This document shows positions 38,686-48,383 of a stretch of 64,000 bases of DNA, in pieces (the stretch's first letter is position 1; each line of letters opens with the position of its first letter). This stretch comes from Flavobacteriales bacterium (lineage in GTDB: Bacteria; Bacteroidota; Bacteroidia; Flavobacteriales_G; Salibacteraceae). The position numbers and the translations under genes were made by a program. The stretch covers positions 57,839 through 121,838 of the forward strand of contig DNTB01000003.1 of NCBI GenBank assembly GCA_003499525.1, read 5' to 3'. The notes under the pieces were generated by a model, which was not told where the DNA came from, did no database searches, and saw only the letters and a program-made list of their open reading frames with translations.

Positions 38686-39783
38686 ATGGATACCGTACCT
38701 GTATTAAAGTTCAGTAGGAGCCGAAGAGATTTCAGCGTCACTTTGAACCGGCGCGTGAATGAATACTTTAAAATGCATGGTCTGAGTCGGTATGCCAACC
38801 CGAGAATGCTATTTAAAACCACATTTATGTTGGCCCTGTATGCTTTGCCCTATTTGTTGATTGTAACAGGTTGGGTTTCTGGGGTATTCCTCACGCTATC
38901 AATGGTTGTGCTGATGAGTCTCGGACTTTCCGGAATAGGTTTGTGCGTGATGCACGATGCCAATCATGGTGCATATTCGCGCAGAGCTTGGGTGAATTCC
39001 ATGATGGGCTATTCGCTCAATGCAGTGGGAGCCAGTTGTTTTAATTGGAAAGTCCAACATAATGTGATGCATCATACTTACACTAATGTCTACGGATCGG
39101 ATGAGGACATTGGCAGCCGCGGAGTATTGCGGTTATCTCCCAGAGCAAAGTGGCGGAAATTTCATAAATATCAATTCATATATGCCTGGTTTCTCTATGG
39201 GTTTATGACCTTATTATGGATGTTTTTTAAAGATTTTGAGCAGTTGATACGCTATCAAAAAAGTGGATTTCTCAAACGTCAAAAAACGAGTGCTTTCAAA
39301 GAATGGTCGATTCTCATTGGAACCAAAATATTCTACATCGGTTATTTATTCGTTATTCCGGTGCTATTTACTCCCTGGCAATGGTGGCAAGTGATATTGG
39401 GGATTATGTTGATGCACTACATCACTGGCTTTATGTTAGCGATCATTTTTCAGCCAGCTCACGTCATTGAAGGAACGGTATTTCCTGAGCCGGATCAGAA
39501 CAACACACTCAGAGAAAACTGGACCATCCATCAATTGCGAACGACCACCAATTTCGCCAACGGCAATCCAGTGATCACGTGGTTGGTGGGCGGATTAAAC
39601 TATCAGGTTGAACATCATCTATTTCCCGGAGTTTGTCACGTACATTTTCCGAGAATAGCGAGCATTGTAAGGGCTACAGCCCTGGAATATGATCTCCCAT
39701 ACAAAAGTGTAAAAACCTTTTCTCAGGCGTTGAAGGGTCATTTACGAATGCTCAAACACCTGGGCCAGAGCAGTGTCAAATAG
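38686..39783 (+). CDS. Membrane fatty-acid/acyl-lipid desaturase
   Basis: 365 residues. The three histidine boxes of the front-end/linoleoyl-CoA type desaturases are present: HDANH (about 90), HNVMHH (about 125) and QVEHH (about 312). Hydrophobic segments flank them, giving an integral di-iron enzyme that introduces double bonds into acyl chains, consistent with membrane-fluidity control. It lies behind an AraC regulator. Regioselectivity cannot be inferred; no fused cytochrome b5 domain is present. Confidence 0.9.
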   Translation: MDTVPVLKFSRSRRDFSVTLNRRVNEYFKMHGLSRYANPRMLFKTTFMLALYALPYLLIVTGWVSGVFLTLSMVVLMSLGLSGIGLCVMHDANHGAYSRRAWVNSMMGYSLNAVGASCFNWKVQHNVMHHTYTNVYGSDEDIGSRGVLRLSPRAKWRKFHKYQFIYAWFLYGFMTLLWMFFKDFEQLIRYQKSGFLKRQKTSAFKEWSILIGTKIFYIGYLFVIPVLFTPWQWWQVILGIMLMHYITGFMLAIIFQPAHVIEGTVFPEPDQNNTLRENWTIHQLRTTTNFANGNPVITWLVGGLNYQVEHHLFPGVCHVHFPRIASIVRATALEYDLPYKSVKTFSQALKGHLRMLKHLGQSSVK

Positions 39784-40086
39784 GTTTGATCATGCGCCAC
39801 GCTAAGCTCTCAGATCCCCAGAATCGTGTCAGATGCTTGCAAGATGTGAAACATGTAAAAATGACAGGAGTGCTTGTAACACTTTCTTATTGAGGTGTTC
39901 GGACTTTTGTTAAACTATTTAAGTTCATTGACACCGTTCATACAAATGAAACTGAAAACAGGTTGATTCTGTTTCCTTGCACAAAAAAGTATCGGTCTGG
40001 TTTTCAGTTTGCCAAGTATGATCAAGAGCCATCCCCTTGATTAAACAGTTCCAATTAATGCTGCTATAACATTGAAATCAAGTGCC
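39784..40086. other. Intergenic region before the GH130 gene
   Basis: No gene is recognisable. It should contain the promoter of the GH130/glycosyltransferase operon. Confidence 0.4.
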
Positions 40087-41121
40087 ATGTATAGTTTAAA
40101 GAAAGATGGAGTCATCCTCGAAAAATCGACCTTCGAATTTGAAAATGAAGGAGTTTGTAATCCTGCCGTAATTCGAGATGGTGAAGATATCCATGTCCTA
40201 TATCGAGCTGTGAGAAAAGGCAATCATTCCACCATTGGTTATTGTAAACTGAACGATCCTTTATCGGTGGTATCGAGAAATACTGAACCCCTTCTCGTTC
40301 CTGAAGCGCCTTACGAATCCCATGGGATTGAAGACCCTAGAATAGTCAAAATTGAAGATTTGTTCTACTTGACTTATACGGCGTATGATGGGCGAAATGC
40401 ACTTGGAGCATTAGCCACTTCAAAAGATCTTCAGCGATGGTGTAGGTGTGGTATTGTTGTACCTAAGATAACTTATAAGGAGTTTGAACGAGTTACTAGT
40501 TGGAAGGGCAGTCTAAATGAAAAATACCTTCGCTACAATGAATACCAGAAGAGCCACAAAAAACTGGACAAAAACGAATTTATCTGGAGCAAGAATCTGG
40601 TTTTATTTCCAAAAAAGATCAATGGCAAATTCTGCTTTTTACAGCGCATCAAACCAGACATTCAAATTGTCGTTCTTGCAGATGAATTGACCAATATCAC
40701 GCTTGATTTCTGGCGCAATTTTTTCCTGAATTTTGACAAATACATTGTGTTGCGGCCAAAATATCAGCATGAAGTCAGTTATATTGGAAGCGGTTGCCCA
40801 CCCATTGAAACACCTCAGGGTTGGCTGATTATATACCATGGCGTACACGACACCATCAAAGGATATGTATACTCAGCCTGTGCCGCCTTGCTCGATTTGG
40901 AAAATCCTCAAAAAGAGATTGCAAGACTGCCTTATCCGCTTTTCTTTCCTGAGGAGGAATGGGAACTCAAAGGTGAAGTAAATAACGTATGCTTCCCTTC
41001 TGGAGCCATCGTTACAGACGGGGTGCTCTATATCTATTACGGCGCTGCAGATACACGGATAGCTGTGGCCTCTGTAAACCTTCAAGACCTTATTGCTGAA
41101 CTTCTGAAATATAAGTTATGA
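40087..41121 (+). CDS. GH130 family glycoside phosphorylase/hydrolase
   Basis: About 344 residues from ATG 40087 (a TTG five codons upstream is also in frame). The five-bladed propeller signature shows in IHVLYRAV, HGIEDPRIV (catalytic Asp region), YLTYTAYDG, GSGCPPIETPQGWLIIYHG and YIYYGAADTR. GH130 enzymes act on beta-mannosides, mostly as phosphorylases. Homologues are often mislabelled as pesticidal protein Cry7Aa. The stop overlaps the start of the glycosyltransferase gene by four bases, so the pair is translationally coupled. Confidence 0.88.
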   Translation: MYSLKKDGVILEKSTFEFENEGVCNPAVIRDGEDIHVLYRAVRKGNHSTIGYCKLNDPLSVVSRNTEPLLVPEAPYESHGIEDPRIVKIEDLFYLTYTAYDGRNALGALATSKDLQRWCRCGIVVPKITYKEFERVTSWKGSLNEKYLRYNEYQKSHKKLDKNEFIWSKNLVLFPKKINGKFCFLQRIKPDIQIVVLADELTNITLDFWRNFFLNFDKYIVLRPKYQHEVSYIGSGCPPIETPQGWLIIYHGVHDTIKGYVYSACAALLDLENPQKEIARLPYPLFFPEEEWELKGEVNNVCFPSGAIVTDGVLYIYYGAADTRIAVASVNLQDLIAELLKYKL

Positions 41122-43319
41122 GCAGCAGTCAAATACTGGTTATTACGTCTTTTCCGCCGCGAAAGTGTGGTATTGCGACGTATAGTCAGGATTTGATCCA
41201 TGCGATTGAAGACAAATACAGACAAGACTTTGTCATCAAAGTGTGTGCTTTGCAAAACACGGACACGGGCTATGATTATTCGGATCAGGTAAAATACACG
41301 CTCAAGACATGGATTAAGGATGATTACAGTCGCCTGGCTGAAAAAATCTATTTAGACGAGAACATTAAGGTGGTGTACCTTCAACATGAATTTGGCTTGT
41401 ACGGAGGTGAGTTGGGTCGCTATCTCTTAACGCTTTTGAGCAGGCTGAAAATTCCTGTGATAACCACCTTCCATACGGTTCTTTCAAACCCTTCAGACGA
41501 GCGTAAAAAGTTGATTCAAAACATTGCAAAGTACTCATCCTGTGTTACTATTATGACGAATCTTTCAGCTCAAATTTTAAAGTCGGACTACCAAATTCCT
41601 GAGCATAAAGTTAAAGTCATACCTCATGGAACTCATTTAATCAAGCCGCACAAAACAAAGAAAATACAATACACCCCATTTCCGGAGAAGACGATATTGG
41701 CAACTTTTGGCCTGCTGAGCGAAGTAAAAAGTATAGAAACAGCTTTGGATGCCTTGCCCCGCATTGTTCGCCAATTTAAGGGGGTACTGTATCTGGTAAT
41801 TGGCAAAACGCATCCTGAAGTACTTAAAAATGAAGGTGAAAAGTACCGCAACCGTTTAGTAGAAAAAGTTCATCGCTTAAAATTGCAGAAGCACGTACTC
41901 TTCATTAACAAATACCTGTCACTACCAGTGCTGCTAAAGTATCTTCAACGCGCTGATATATACTTGTTTACATCCAAGGATCCCCAACAAGCCGTGAGTG
42001 GGACTCTGGCTTATGCCATGTCTGCCGGTTGTCCTGTGATCGCAACGCCCATTCCTCATTCGTTAGAGCTTTTGGATGGAGCTGGAATCAACTTTGATTT
42101 TCTTAATTCAGAACAGCTTGCTGAGGCCGCAATTACCATGCTATCTGATCCGGCTATGACCAATGAAATGCGATTGAATGCCTTTCATAAAATTTGCCCG
42201 ACGGCCTGGCAAAATGCGGCCATTGCGCACATCGAGCTGGCTAAAGAAGAAATGAAACGCGAAGAGTTCCTTATTGAGTACCGATATCCTCCGATTTCAT
42301 TGGACCATATCAAAAGGTTGACCACTGATTTTGGAATGATTCAATTTTCGAAAATTGCCGCACCCTCTCAATCCTCTGGTTACACGTTGGACGATAATGC
42401 CAGAGCCCTGATTGCTATGACTAAGAATTTTGAACGCACGGGCGATTTTGACGATTTGCATCTTATCAAGATCTATTTAGAGTTCATTCTTTATTGCCAA
42501 CAGGAAGATGGATCTTTTTTGAACTATGTAACCATAAACCAGAAATTTTTCGCAAAGAACCGAGACGAGAACCTGGAGGATGCCAATGGCAGAGCCATCT
42601 GGGCATTGGGAGAGTTTTTATCGCTACATCATGTCATCAGCTCGCATTTACAAGCACAAGTTGAATCGGCTTTTCGTAAGGCACTTCCGTTGATTAATGA
42701 GCTGCAATCTCCAAGAGCAATAGCATTCTGCATTAAAGGTTTGTACTACTATTTTCAAGTAAAAAAGGAACCAGGAATATTGCGTATTGTCACCGTGTTG
42801 GCGGATAATCTCATTTCAAAATACAGAGGTGTTTCGAGCGAAAACTGGAAGTGGTACGAACCTTATCTCACCTATGCCAATGCGTTATTGCCAGAAGCTT
42901 TGCTCCTTGCGGGGAAATGCGTGAATAGCGACCTCTACAAGGAAACAGCGAAAAAGACTTTTGATTTTCTTTTGAAGACCACTCTGGTTGAAGGTCATTT
43001 TGCGGTAATCTCCAACGCAGGCCCTCACTTCCAAGGCGAGGAAAAGAAGCCCTTTGGGGAGCAGCCGATTGAAATAGCATACACCGTTTTGGCTCTGGAT
43101 ACCTTTTATGAGGAATTTCGTAACGACAGATATCTAGCGCTATTACACACCGCGTTTAGTTGGTTTCTGGGTGAAAACCATTTGCATCAGATTGTTTATA
43201 ACCCCCGAACAGGGGGATGCTACGATGGTTTGGAAGAAAGCCATGTCAATCTAAACCAGGGGGCGGAATCAACTGTGGGCTATTTGCTAGCCCGGCTTGC
43301 TGTTGAAAATCACACATAG
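41118..43319 (+). CDS. GT-B glycosyltransferase with C-terminal alpha/alpha domain
   Basis: 733 residues. Residues 1-380 form a GT4-like glycosyltransferase (SFPPRKCGIATYSQDL, YLQHEFGLYGG, VIPHGTH, nucleotide-sugar region SGTLAYAMSAGCPVIATP). Residues about 400-730 form a helical toroid-like domain (YTLDDNARALIAM, LEDANGRAIWALGEFL, GCYDGLEES) resembling (alpha/alpha)6 barrel proteins. The protein is probably cytoplasmic. The coupled GH130 gene suggests a mannose-containing glycan or glycoside made and recycled by the pair; the exact product is unknown. Confidence 0.83.
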   Translation: MSSSQILVITSFPPRKCGIATYSQDLIHAIEDKYRQDFVIKVCALQNTDTGYDYSDQVKYTLKTWIKDDYSRLAEKIYLDENIKVVYLQHEFGLYGGELGRYLLTLLSRLKIPVITTFHTVLSNPSDERKKLIQNIAKYSSCVTIMTNLSAQILKSDYQIPEHKVKVIPHGTHLIKPHKTKKIQYTPFPEKTILATFGLLSEVKSIETALDALPRIVRQFKGVLYLVIGKTHPEVLKNEGEKYRNRLVEKVHRLKLQKHVLFINKYLSLPVLLKYLQRADIYLFTSKDPQQAVSGTLAYAMSAGCPVIATPIPHSLELLDGAGINFDFLNSEQLAEAAITMLSDPAMTNEMRLNAFHKICPTAWQNAAIAHIELAKEEMKREEFLIEYRYPPISLDHIKRLTTDFGMIQFSKIAAPSQSSGYTLDDNARALIAMTKNFERTGDFDDLHLIKIYLEFILYCQQEDGSFLNYVTINQKFFAKNRDENLEDANGRAIWALGEFLSLHHVISSHLQAQVESAFRKALPLINELQSPRAIAFCIKGLYYYFQVKKEPGILRIVTVLADNLISKYRGVSSENWKWYEPYLTYANALLPEALLLAGKCVNSDLYKETAKKTFDFLLKTTLVEGHFAVISNAGPHFQGEEKKPFGEQPIEIAYTVLALDTFYEEFRNDRYLALLHTAFSWFLGENHLHQIVYNPRTGGCYDGLEESHVNLNQGAESTVGYLLARLAVENHT

Positions 43320-43445
43320 AATGATAGCGCGAATTTGGTGTGATATGTGTAATAGTTCCCTAAAGCGGTGTAATCATTTCTGGGTTGATCCATCCGATCT
43401 TAGTTAAGGAATAGGAATTTACAATCAAACTAAAAGAGTACAATA

Positions 43446-43562
43446 ATGTCGAAAGGAAAAGACAACAAACCAAAATCGGACAAGACCGCCCCAACAAAGT
43501 CGCTTAAGGAAAAGCGCGCAGTCAAACAGGAAAAGCGCAGAAAAAAAAGAAGCGAAGAATAA
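43446..43562 (+). CDS. Small highly basic protein (38 residues)
   Basis: The ATG-to-TAA frame encodes a Lys/Arg-rich peptide, MSKGKDNKPKSDK at the start and EKRAVKQEKRRKKRSEE at the end. Similar short basic proteins are familiar in Bacteroidota, without known function; nucleic-acid binding is plausible from charge. It lies 19 bases before the cupin gene on the same strand. Confidence 0.55.
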   Translation: MSKGKDNKPKSDKTAPTKSLKEKRAVKQEKRRKKRSEE

Positions 43563-43581
43563 ACAATCCAATCTCCATGAA

Positions 43582-43932
43582 ATGGAAAATTTCGAACAGG
43601 AAAAGGGCAAAACCTTCATCATCGTCGAGATCATTGAATACATACCCAATTCAGTGGTGATCAAAACTATTATAAAAAAAACCACAGGAAACGTGACCGT
43701 GTCATCTTTTGATTCGGGTGAGGCGCTGACCGAAAAAAGCTCTCCTTTCGATTCCTTTATTCAAGTGATCGATGGAAAAGCTGAGATCGTCATTGACGGT
43801 ACATCACATGTTCTCGAAACAGGGCAATCCATTATTATTCCCGCTCATGCCCGGAATGTCATTAAAGCCAATGTGCGTTTCAAGATGATCTCCACCATAA
43901 TTAAAAGTGGATATGAAGAAGTCAATATATAA
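43582..43932 (+). CDS. Single-domain cupin protein
   Basis: 116 residues. The small beta-barrel pattern is clear: FDSGEALTEKSSPFDSFIQVIDGKAEIVIDG, then LETGQSIIIPAHARNVIKA. The usual metal-binding His pair of motif 1 is reduced or replaced (no HxH), so it may be non-enzymatic. Known relatives include small ligand-binding or detoxification proteins. It is cytoplasmic. Confidence 0.8.
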   Translation: MENFEQEKGKTFIIVEIIEYIPNSVVIKTIIKKTTGNVTVSSFDSGEALTEKSSPFDSFIQVIDGKAEIVIDGTSHVLETGQSIIIPAHARNVIKANVRFKMISTIIKSGYEEVNI

Positions 43933-44496
43933 GATCTCTTCTATCTGACCCTTATTACGACCCGACGAAATGACTTCACCACAGATGGGCCGTACAGTGC
44001 GAATTTTTTTTCAAGTGCCACTGATTAGAATCCACTTTTTCGATTAAAGAGGTCTGCTAGAATCCCTTTTAATACGGAGTAGGTTTGCTTTCAATTCGTC
44101 GAACTCCTGAAATGGTTCAGGCGAAGTATTTCGTTCGTTCTTGCTTCCAAAATTTCGATAGTAAAAGCCAACAAATCCTGATGCATGATTTAAACGGAAT
44201 GTCAGATGATGATGGATCACATTCTTTCTCTGCTGGAAGTCCTTGGAGAAAAAAGATTTTGCTTTTTTCATTATCCGCTGGTGGATGATGTGGCCAATCG
44301 ACTCATTAATTTTGTTTTAGATCCACTTATTCGCTTCATTCCAGCCCTGTTCGGTGATACTCCGAGTTCATTGACTTTGTCATTATCCTGCTTATCACGG
44401 ATTATTTCGCGAGGTTTTTTGAAGTCCGTTTAGGAGAGACGTTTTTCAGATATAAAGACCGGTACTTTCGATCGATTACTTCGTGAATAGACACAT
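43933..44496. other. Ambiguous region with possible broken membrane gene
   Basis: Two plus-strand frames give membrane-like fragments that could join. One runs from ATG 44206 (VDDVANRLINFVLDPLIRFIPALF). The other, offset, covers about 44370-44486 (EFIDFVIILLITDYFARFF then RLGETFFRYKDRYFRS). The minus strand holds a competing soluble-looking frame (44044-44271). I cannot decide which, if any, is real; a decayed gene is likely. Confidence 0.3.
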
Positions 44497-45993
44497 TTAG
44501 ATCAGTATAAATTCTGTTTCGCCAAATCCTTCTTGCCCGAAGCCACCAAGTGGCCTGAAAACGATTTTGTATCGACCTTTTTTCGTGATGGTATAGGCTT
44601 GGCGTATGTCAATGGTTGATGTTTTGGATTCACCGGCTTCCAACTCAATGTATGAACCATGCTCTCGACTGGGAGCTGCTCTGCTGGCAAGGATGCCCTC
44701 ATAGGGTATTTCCGTGTTCGAATCCAAATGGGTAATATCCAGAAAGTTATTACCGAAGCCTTCAAAAGGAGTGTGCCAAATCAGAAAAATATTGCGCTTG
44801 GGCAATAGATTGGTTACTGTAAAATGGAGGTTCAAAGGCTTTTTTTTGGGCAGTTTTTCATGCTCCATCTTCAACTCAAATGCTAAATTCGATACAGAGA
44901 AGGTCATTCCGCATTCATCATTTTTTACAACAGAATAGCTAGCGTCCTTCAAAGCAGCGAGCGGTATACAGAGACTTGTTCTAAATGAATAGCGATTAGG
45001 ATGTCCGGCTACATTAAATGCACCTTCGATATGCACCGCAGCATAGTCTTCCTCTGTTTTTACATAGGCTGTGTTGAATTTTTCAATCTCTAAATCTTCA
45101 ATTTGATAGGAAGGCTTATAATCATCGGGCAACGCTTTATTCTCGTAGATCAGATCTGCTAAATCCAGGCGATCATCGATTAAATAGGCCAACTCTATGG
45201 TTGGCGAATGGGAAATGATTTGCTCTACCAGGGTGGTAATTTTTTCTTTTTGTATAAAGGCATTTACTCCATTCTGTAAGATTTTTCTATGGTCTAAAGT
45301 AATGGCGCTGAGGTCTCCTACCAGTTTTGCTTCTCCAATAATCGGAATGGCGGCTTTGGGCCAGTAAAGATGCACTTTACATGCTTGTCCGTCACTCAGT
45401 ATTACCAATAGATCACCTGAGAAGGTAAATCCGGCATAGTGGTTTTTTTCCAAAGAGACCTCTTTGCACGAAGCGTCCTCATAAAGGCTGAAGCTATCGA
45501 TCTCCATCTCTACGATCTTTTTGAACTCAAGAATTTTGTGAGGCTGCAATTGCGGATGGATAAACTTCTCATTGAGTGCCGAAAGCATTTCGGTGGTATT
45601 CAGCAGAGGCAACAACTGCTTTTTCAGATTTTTTTTATTACTCCCGGCTTTTTTTTGCCCGAGATCCAAATCCCGGACATAGTGATGGTCAAGATCAACA
45701 ACTCCATCCAGGTTGGTGAGATATGGGCCAAAAGTAGGAATCATAAAGTTTCGGCTTTTGGCGGTAAGTTCGTGGGTGAGCTTGATGGGTAGGCCGCCCA
45801 GTTCGCTCATGTCGGAGAAATCATACTTGGTGGTGTTCCAGAGGATCAACTCCTTGTCTTTGTAGTTTGTTGTGAGCATTTGTGATATAAAGATATTTGG
45901 CTCCTTGCCAGGCTGTTTCTTTTTGCTGGTAATGGCAGGAAAGTGATAATTCCCTTCTTCGTCTGTAATGGCGGTAAACCGGCCATCATCCAC
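44497..45993 (-). CDS. DUF6795-like protein of unknown function
   Basis: 498 residues if started at GTG 45993. The conserved part begins earlier: the frame is open to 46167 and encodes LFSEVNGKVLSKGKPVKGLEIEQRF, a prealbumin-like beta-sandwich start typical of DUF6795 domains. No ATG, GTG or TTG precedes 45993 in that stretch, so the true start is unclear. The N-terminal block ends with LWNTTKYDFSDMSELGGLPIKLTHEL. The remainder is beta-rich (HFTVTNLLPKRNIFLIWHTPFEGFGNNFL) and ends in GGFGQEGFGETEFILI. There is no signal peptide. Similar domains occur near type VI secretion genes elsewhere; none are seen here. Confidence 0.6.
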   Translation of the reverse strand: MDDGRFTAITDEEGNYHFPAITSKKKQPGKEPNIFISQMLTTNYKDKELILWNTTKYDFSDMSELGGLPIKLTHELTAKSRNFMIPTFGPYLTNLDGVVDLDHHYVRDLDLGQKKAGSNKKNLKKQLLPLLNTTEMLSALNEKFIHPQLQPHKILEFKKIVEMEIDSFSLYEDASCKEVSLEKNHYAGFTFSGDLLVILSDGQACKVHLYWPKAAIPIIGEAKLVGDLSAITLDHRKILQNGVNAFIQKEKITTLVEQIISHSPTIELAYLIDDRLDLADLIYENKALPDDYKPSYQIEDLEIEKFNTAYVKTEEDYAAVHIEGAFNVAGHPNRYSFRTSLCIPLAALKDASYSVVKNDECGMTFSVSNLAFELKMEHEKLPKKKPLNLHFTVTNLLPKRNIFLIWHTPFEGFGNNFLDITHLDSNTEIPYEGILASRAAPSREHGSYIELEAGESKTSTIDIRQAYTITKKGRYKIVFRPLGGFGQEGFGETEFILI

Positions 45994-46167
45994 AAATAAC
46001 CAGCTAAAGCGTTGTTCTATTTCAAGTCCTTTTACTGGCTTTCCTTTGCTTAATACTTTGCCATTAACCTCTGAAAATAGTGTTTTTGTCTTTTTCGTTC
46101 TGATGTGTTCTAAAATTTGAAATTTAATCTCTTGAATCTTTGTTCTTTTCTTACTTATTCTATTAAT

Positions 46168-46558
46168 CTACCTATCCCATTAAAAGCAAAAAGCTTTGAA
46201 AAGCTCATCTCTTGATATCTGACAAAACTAATGGATGAAAAAATCAAATGAACCCATAAACTTAGTTGAAAAATTGAATAGAATTACCTTGAATACAAAG
46301 CCTCATAAAAACAGAATCCAGCATATCATCCGTTGGAACCCCTTCACTGTTAGTAGGATCGCTGGCAACTTGAGGAGGAGCGAGAACCATCATTGGAAGA
46401 CCACCCTATGCTATTTCGCATAAACTGCCTGAAGATGAGTGCACCCCGGTGGTTTTTTTTAGGTGGATGTGGTGTGGTTTGACTCCAGCTCTATTTTAAG
46501 AATATCTTTTTGGAGATTTACTTCTATAAGCCAGATCCATTGTATGAAGATCTAGGGT
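46168..46558. other. Gene-poor region between DUF6795-like gene and polyamine operon
   Basis: A short open frame at 46235-46423 lacks recognisable features. Near 46330-46450 another frame reads coding-like (TIIGRPPYAISHKLPEDECTPV) but contains a stop. It may hold a gene remnant; no RNA or terminator is certain. Confidence 0.3.
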
Positions 46559-47536
46559 TTAATAATTCAGCAAATAGGCGAAAACCAGCGGAGCCACGAT
46601 CGTTGCATCTGATTCAATAATAAACTTTGGAGTATCAGCATCCAGTTTGCCCCAGGTGATTTTCTCATTGGGAACGGCACCTGAATAGGATCCGTAGCTC
46701 GTGGTTGAATCTGATATCTGACAGAAATAGCTCCAAAAAGGAGTCTCTGCCCGCTCCATATCTTGCGTGAGCATCGGGACTACACATATAGGAAAATCAC
46801 CGGCAATGCCGCCTCCAATTTGGAAAAAACCTATTCCGGAGTTTTTGGATTGTTCGGTATACCAATCCGCAAGACACATCATATATTCTATTCCGGACTT
46901 TACAGTTGAAGGTTTGAGTTCATTTTTAATACAATAGGAAGCAAAAATGTTGCCCATTGTGGAGTCTTCCCAACCCGGCACTACCATAGGAAGGTTCTTT
47001 TCGGCTGCAGCCAGCATCCAGCTGTTCTTGGGGTCAATTTCATAGTACTGCTCTAGAACACCAGAAAGCAGCATTCTATACATGAATTGATGAGGAAAAA
47101 GCCTTTTTCCGCTTTCGTTGGCTTTTTTCCACAAATCGAAAATATGCGTTTGCAATCTCCGAAATGCTTCTTCTTCAGGTATACACGTATCTGTGACGCG
47201 ATTCAGTCCCCGATCGAGCAATTCACGTTCCTTTTGGGGGGTTAAATCCCGGTACTCCGGAATACGACGATAATGCGTATGAGCCACCAGGTTCATTATG
47301 TCTTCTTCGAGGTTGGCACCGGTACATGAAATCATGTGCACCTTATCCTGTCGAATCATCTCAGCCAAGGAAATACCCAATTCAGCAGTACTCATCGCTC
47401 CGGCAAGGGTGATCATCATTTTATTACCCTGATTAAGCTGTTCCTCATAACCTTTTGCTGCATCTAAAACACTTGCTGCATTGAAATGCCTGAAATGCTT
47501 GCGCATGAACTGAGAAACTTCACCCTTATTGACCAT
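46559..47536 (-). CDS. Deoxyhypusine synthase-like enzyme (polyamine aminobutyl/aminopropyl transferase)
   Basis: About 325 residues from ATG 47536 (an earlier ATG at 47614 lies deep in the upstream gene). NAD-binding and active-site regions of the DHS family are present: TLAGAMSTAELG, ISCTGANLEEDIMN, FFQIGGGIAGDF, DSTTSYGSYSGAVP, and the catalytic Lys in ITWGKLDADTPKFIIESDATIVAPL. Bacteria lack eIF5A hypusination; bacterial homologues make homospermidine- or agmatine-derived polyamines. The gene overlaps agmatinase by 11 bases, which supports a polyamine substrate such as putrescine or agmatine. Confidence 0.87.
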   Translation of the reverse strand: MVNKGEVSQFMRKHFRHFNAASVLDAAKGYEEQLNQGNKMMITLAGAMSTAELGISLAEMIRQDKVHMISCTGANLEEDIMNLVAHTHYRRIPEYRDLTPQKERELLDRGLNRVTDTCIPEEEAFRRLQTHIFDLWKKANESGKRLFPHQFMYRMLLSGVLEQYYEIDPKNSWMLAAAEKNLPMVVPGWEDSTMGNIFASYCIKNELKPSTVKSGIEYMMCLADWYTEQSKNSGIGFFQIGGGIAGDFPICVVPMLTQDMERAETPFWSYFCQISDSTTSYGSYSGAVPNEKITWGKLDADTPKFIIESDATIVAPLVFAYLLNY

Positions 47537-48383
47537 AGAATTTGTAGGATAATAATTTGTAATACAATTTGGAAACCAGAAATCCGGGAGCCTTGAGTCC
47601 CTCGATAGGGGCAAACTCTACGATATCGAACCCGACAACTTCCTTCTTTTTAATGACCTTTTTGAGGTAGTAAAGTACTGTATCCCAGTCCATACCTCCC
47701 GGTTCAGGTGTTCCTGTTGCCGGCATTACAGACGGATCAAACACGTCTAAGTCGATGCTGATGTATACAGGATCCGTCATTTGCTCGATGGATTTTTTCA
47801 TCCACTTCTTCGAACGGTACATCTTATTTGCGAAATAGGTTTGATCCAAGTTCATATGTTCCTTCTCGCTTATGTCCATGCTGCGAATTCCAACCTGAAT
47901 TAAATTGGTTGTTTTGCTTGCTCGATGCATGGCGCAGGCATGATTGTAATCAGAACCCATATATGTTGGCCTCAAATCGGCATGAGCATCCAAATGAAGA
48001 ACTGTCAGATGGTCATATTTTTCGGTAAAAGCATCGATTATCCCTATGCTCACTGAGTGTTCTCCCCCAATAAAGGTGGGAAACTTTTCAGTTTGTAGCA
48101 GATTGCGTGAGCGATTTAAAACTGTCCGATACAGCTCTTCCGGACTGTTGTTCTCCATTATAGGATCGACCAAATGGATGCCTTTTTTGTAAACCTCCGA
48201 ATCAGTTTCGATGTCGTACAGCTCCATGTTTTCTGAGGCTTCTATAAAAGCTTCGAATCCTTTGTCTGCACCTTTTCCCCACGTACTGGTGCCATCATAA
48301 GGTATCGACTGAAGCAGAATGGAAGAAGAATCTAATGTCGAGTATTTTGTCTCTATCCCTCCAAAGGTTATGTGTTTATTCAT
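47526..48383 (-). CDS. speB: Agmatinase (ureohydrolase family)
   Basis: About 285 residues from ATG 48383 (the nine codons before it lie in the upstream gene). Manganese ligands appear in order: GGEHSVSIG, HLDAHADLRP and SIDLDVFDPSVMPATGTPEPGG. These define the arginase/agmatinase fold; the neighbouring arginine decarboxylase favours agmatine hydrolysis to putrescine and urea. The start overlaps the decarboxylase stop by eight bases. Cytoplasmic. Confidence 0.9.
   Translation of the reverse strand: MNKHITFGGIETKYSTLDSSSILLQSIPYDGTSTWGKGADKGFEAFIEASENMELYDIETDSEVYKKGIHLVDPIMENNSPEELYRTVLNRSRNLLQTEKFPTFIGGEHSVSIGIIDAFTEKYDHLTVLHLDAHADLRPTYMGSDYNHACAMHRASKTTNLIQVGIRSMDISEKEHMNLDQTYFANKMYRSKKWMKKSIEQMTDPVYISIDLDVFDPSVMPATGTPEPGGMDWDTVLYYLKKVIKKKEVVGFDIVEFAPIEGLKAPGFLVSKLYYKLLSYKFYGQ

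Noticed and set aside
44044..44271. 75-codon minus-strand frame as a gene
   Set aside because: It begins in the middle of an open stretch with upstream stops and overlaps an equally plausible opposite-strand fragment; undecidable here.
46235..46423. 62-codon plus-strand frame before the polyamine operon
   Set aside because: It has no homologous motif, no clear ribosome site, and competes with another weak frame.
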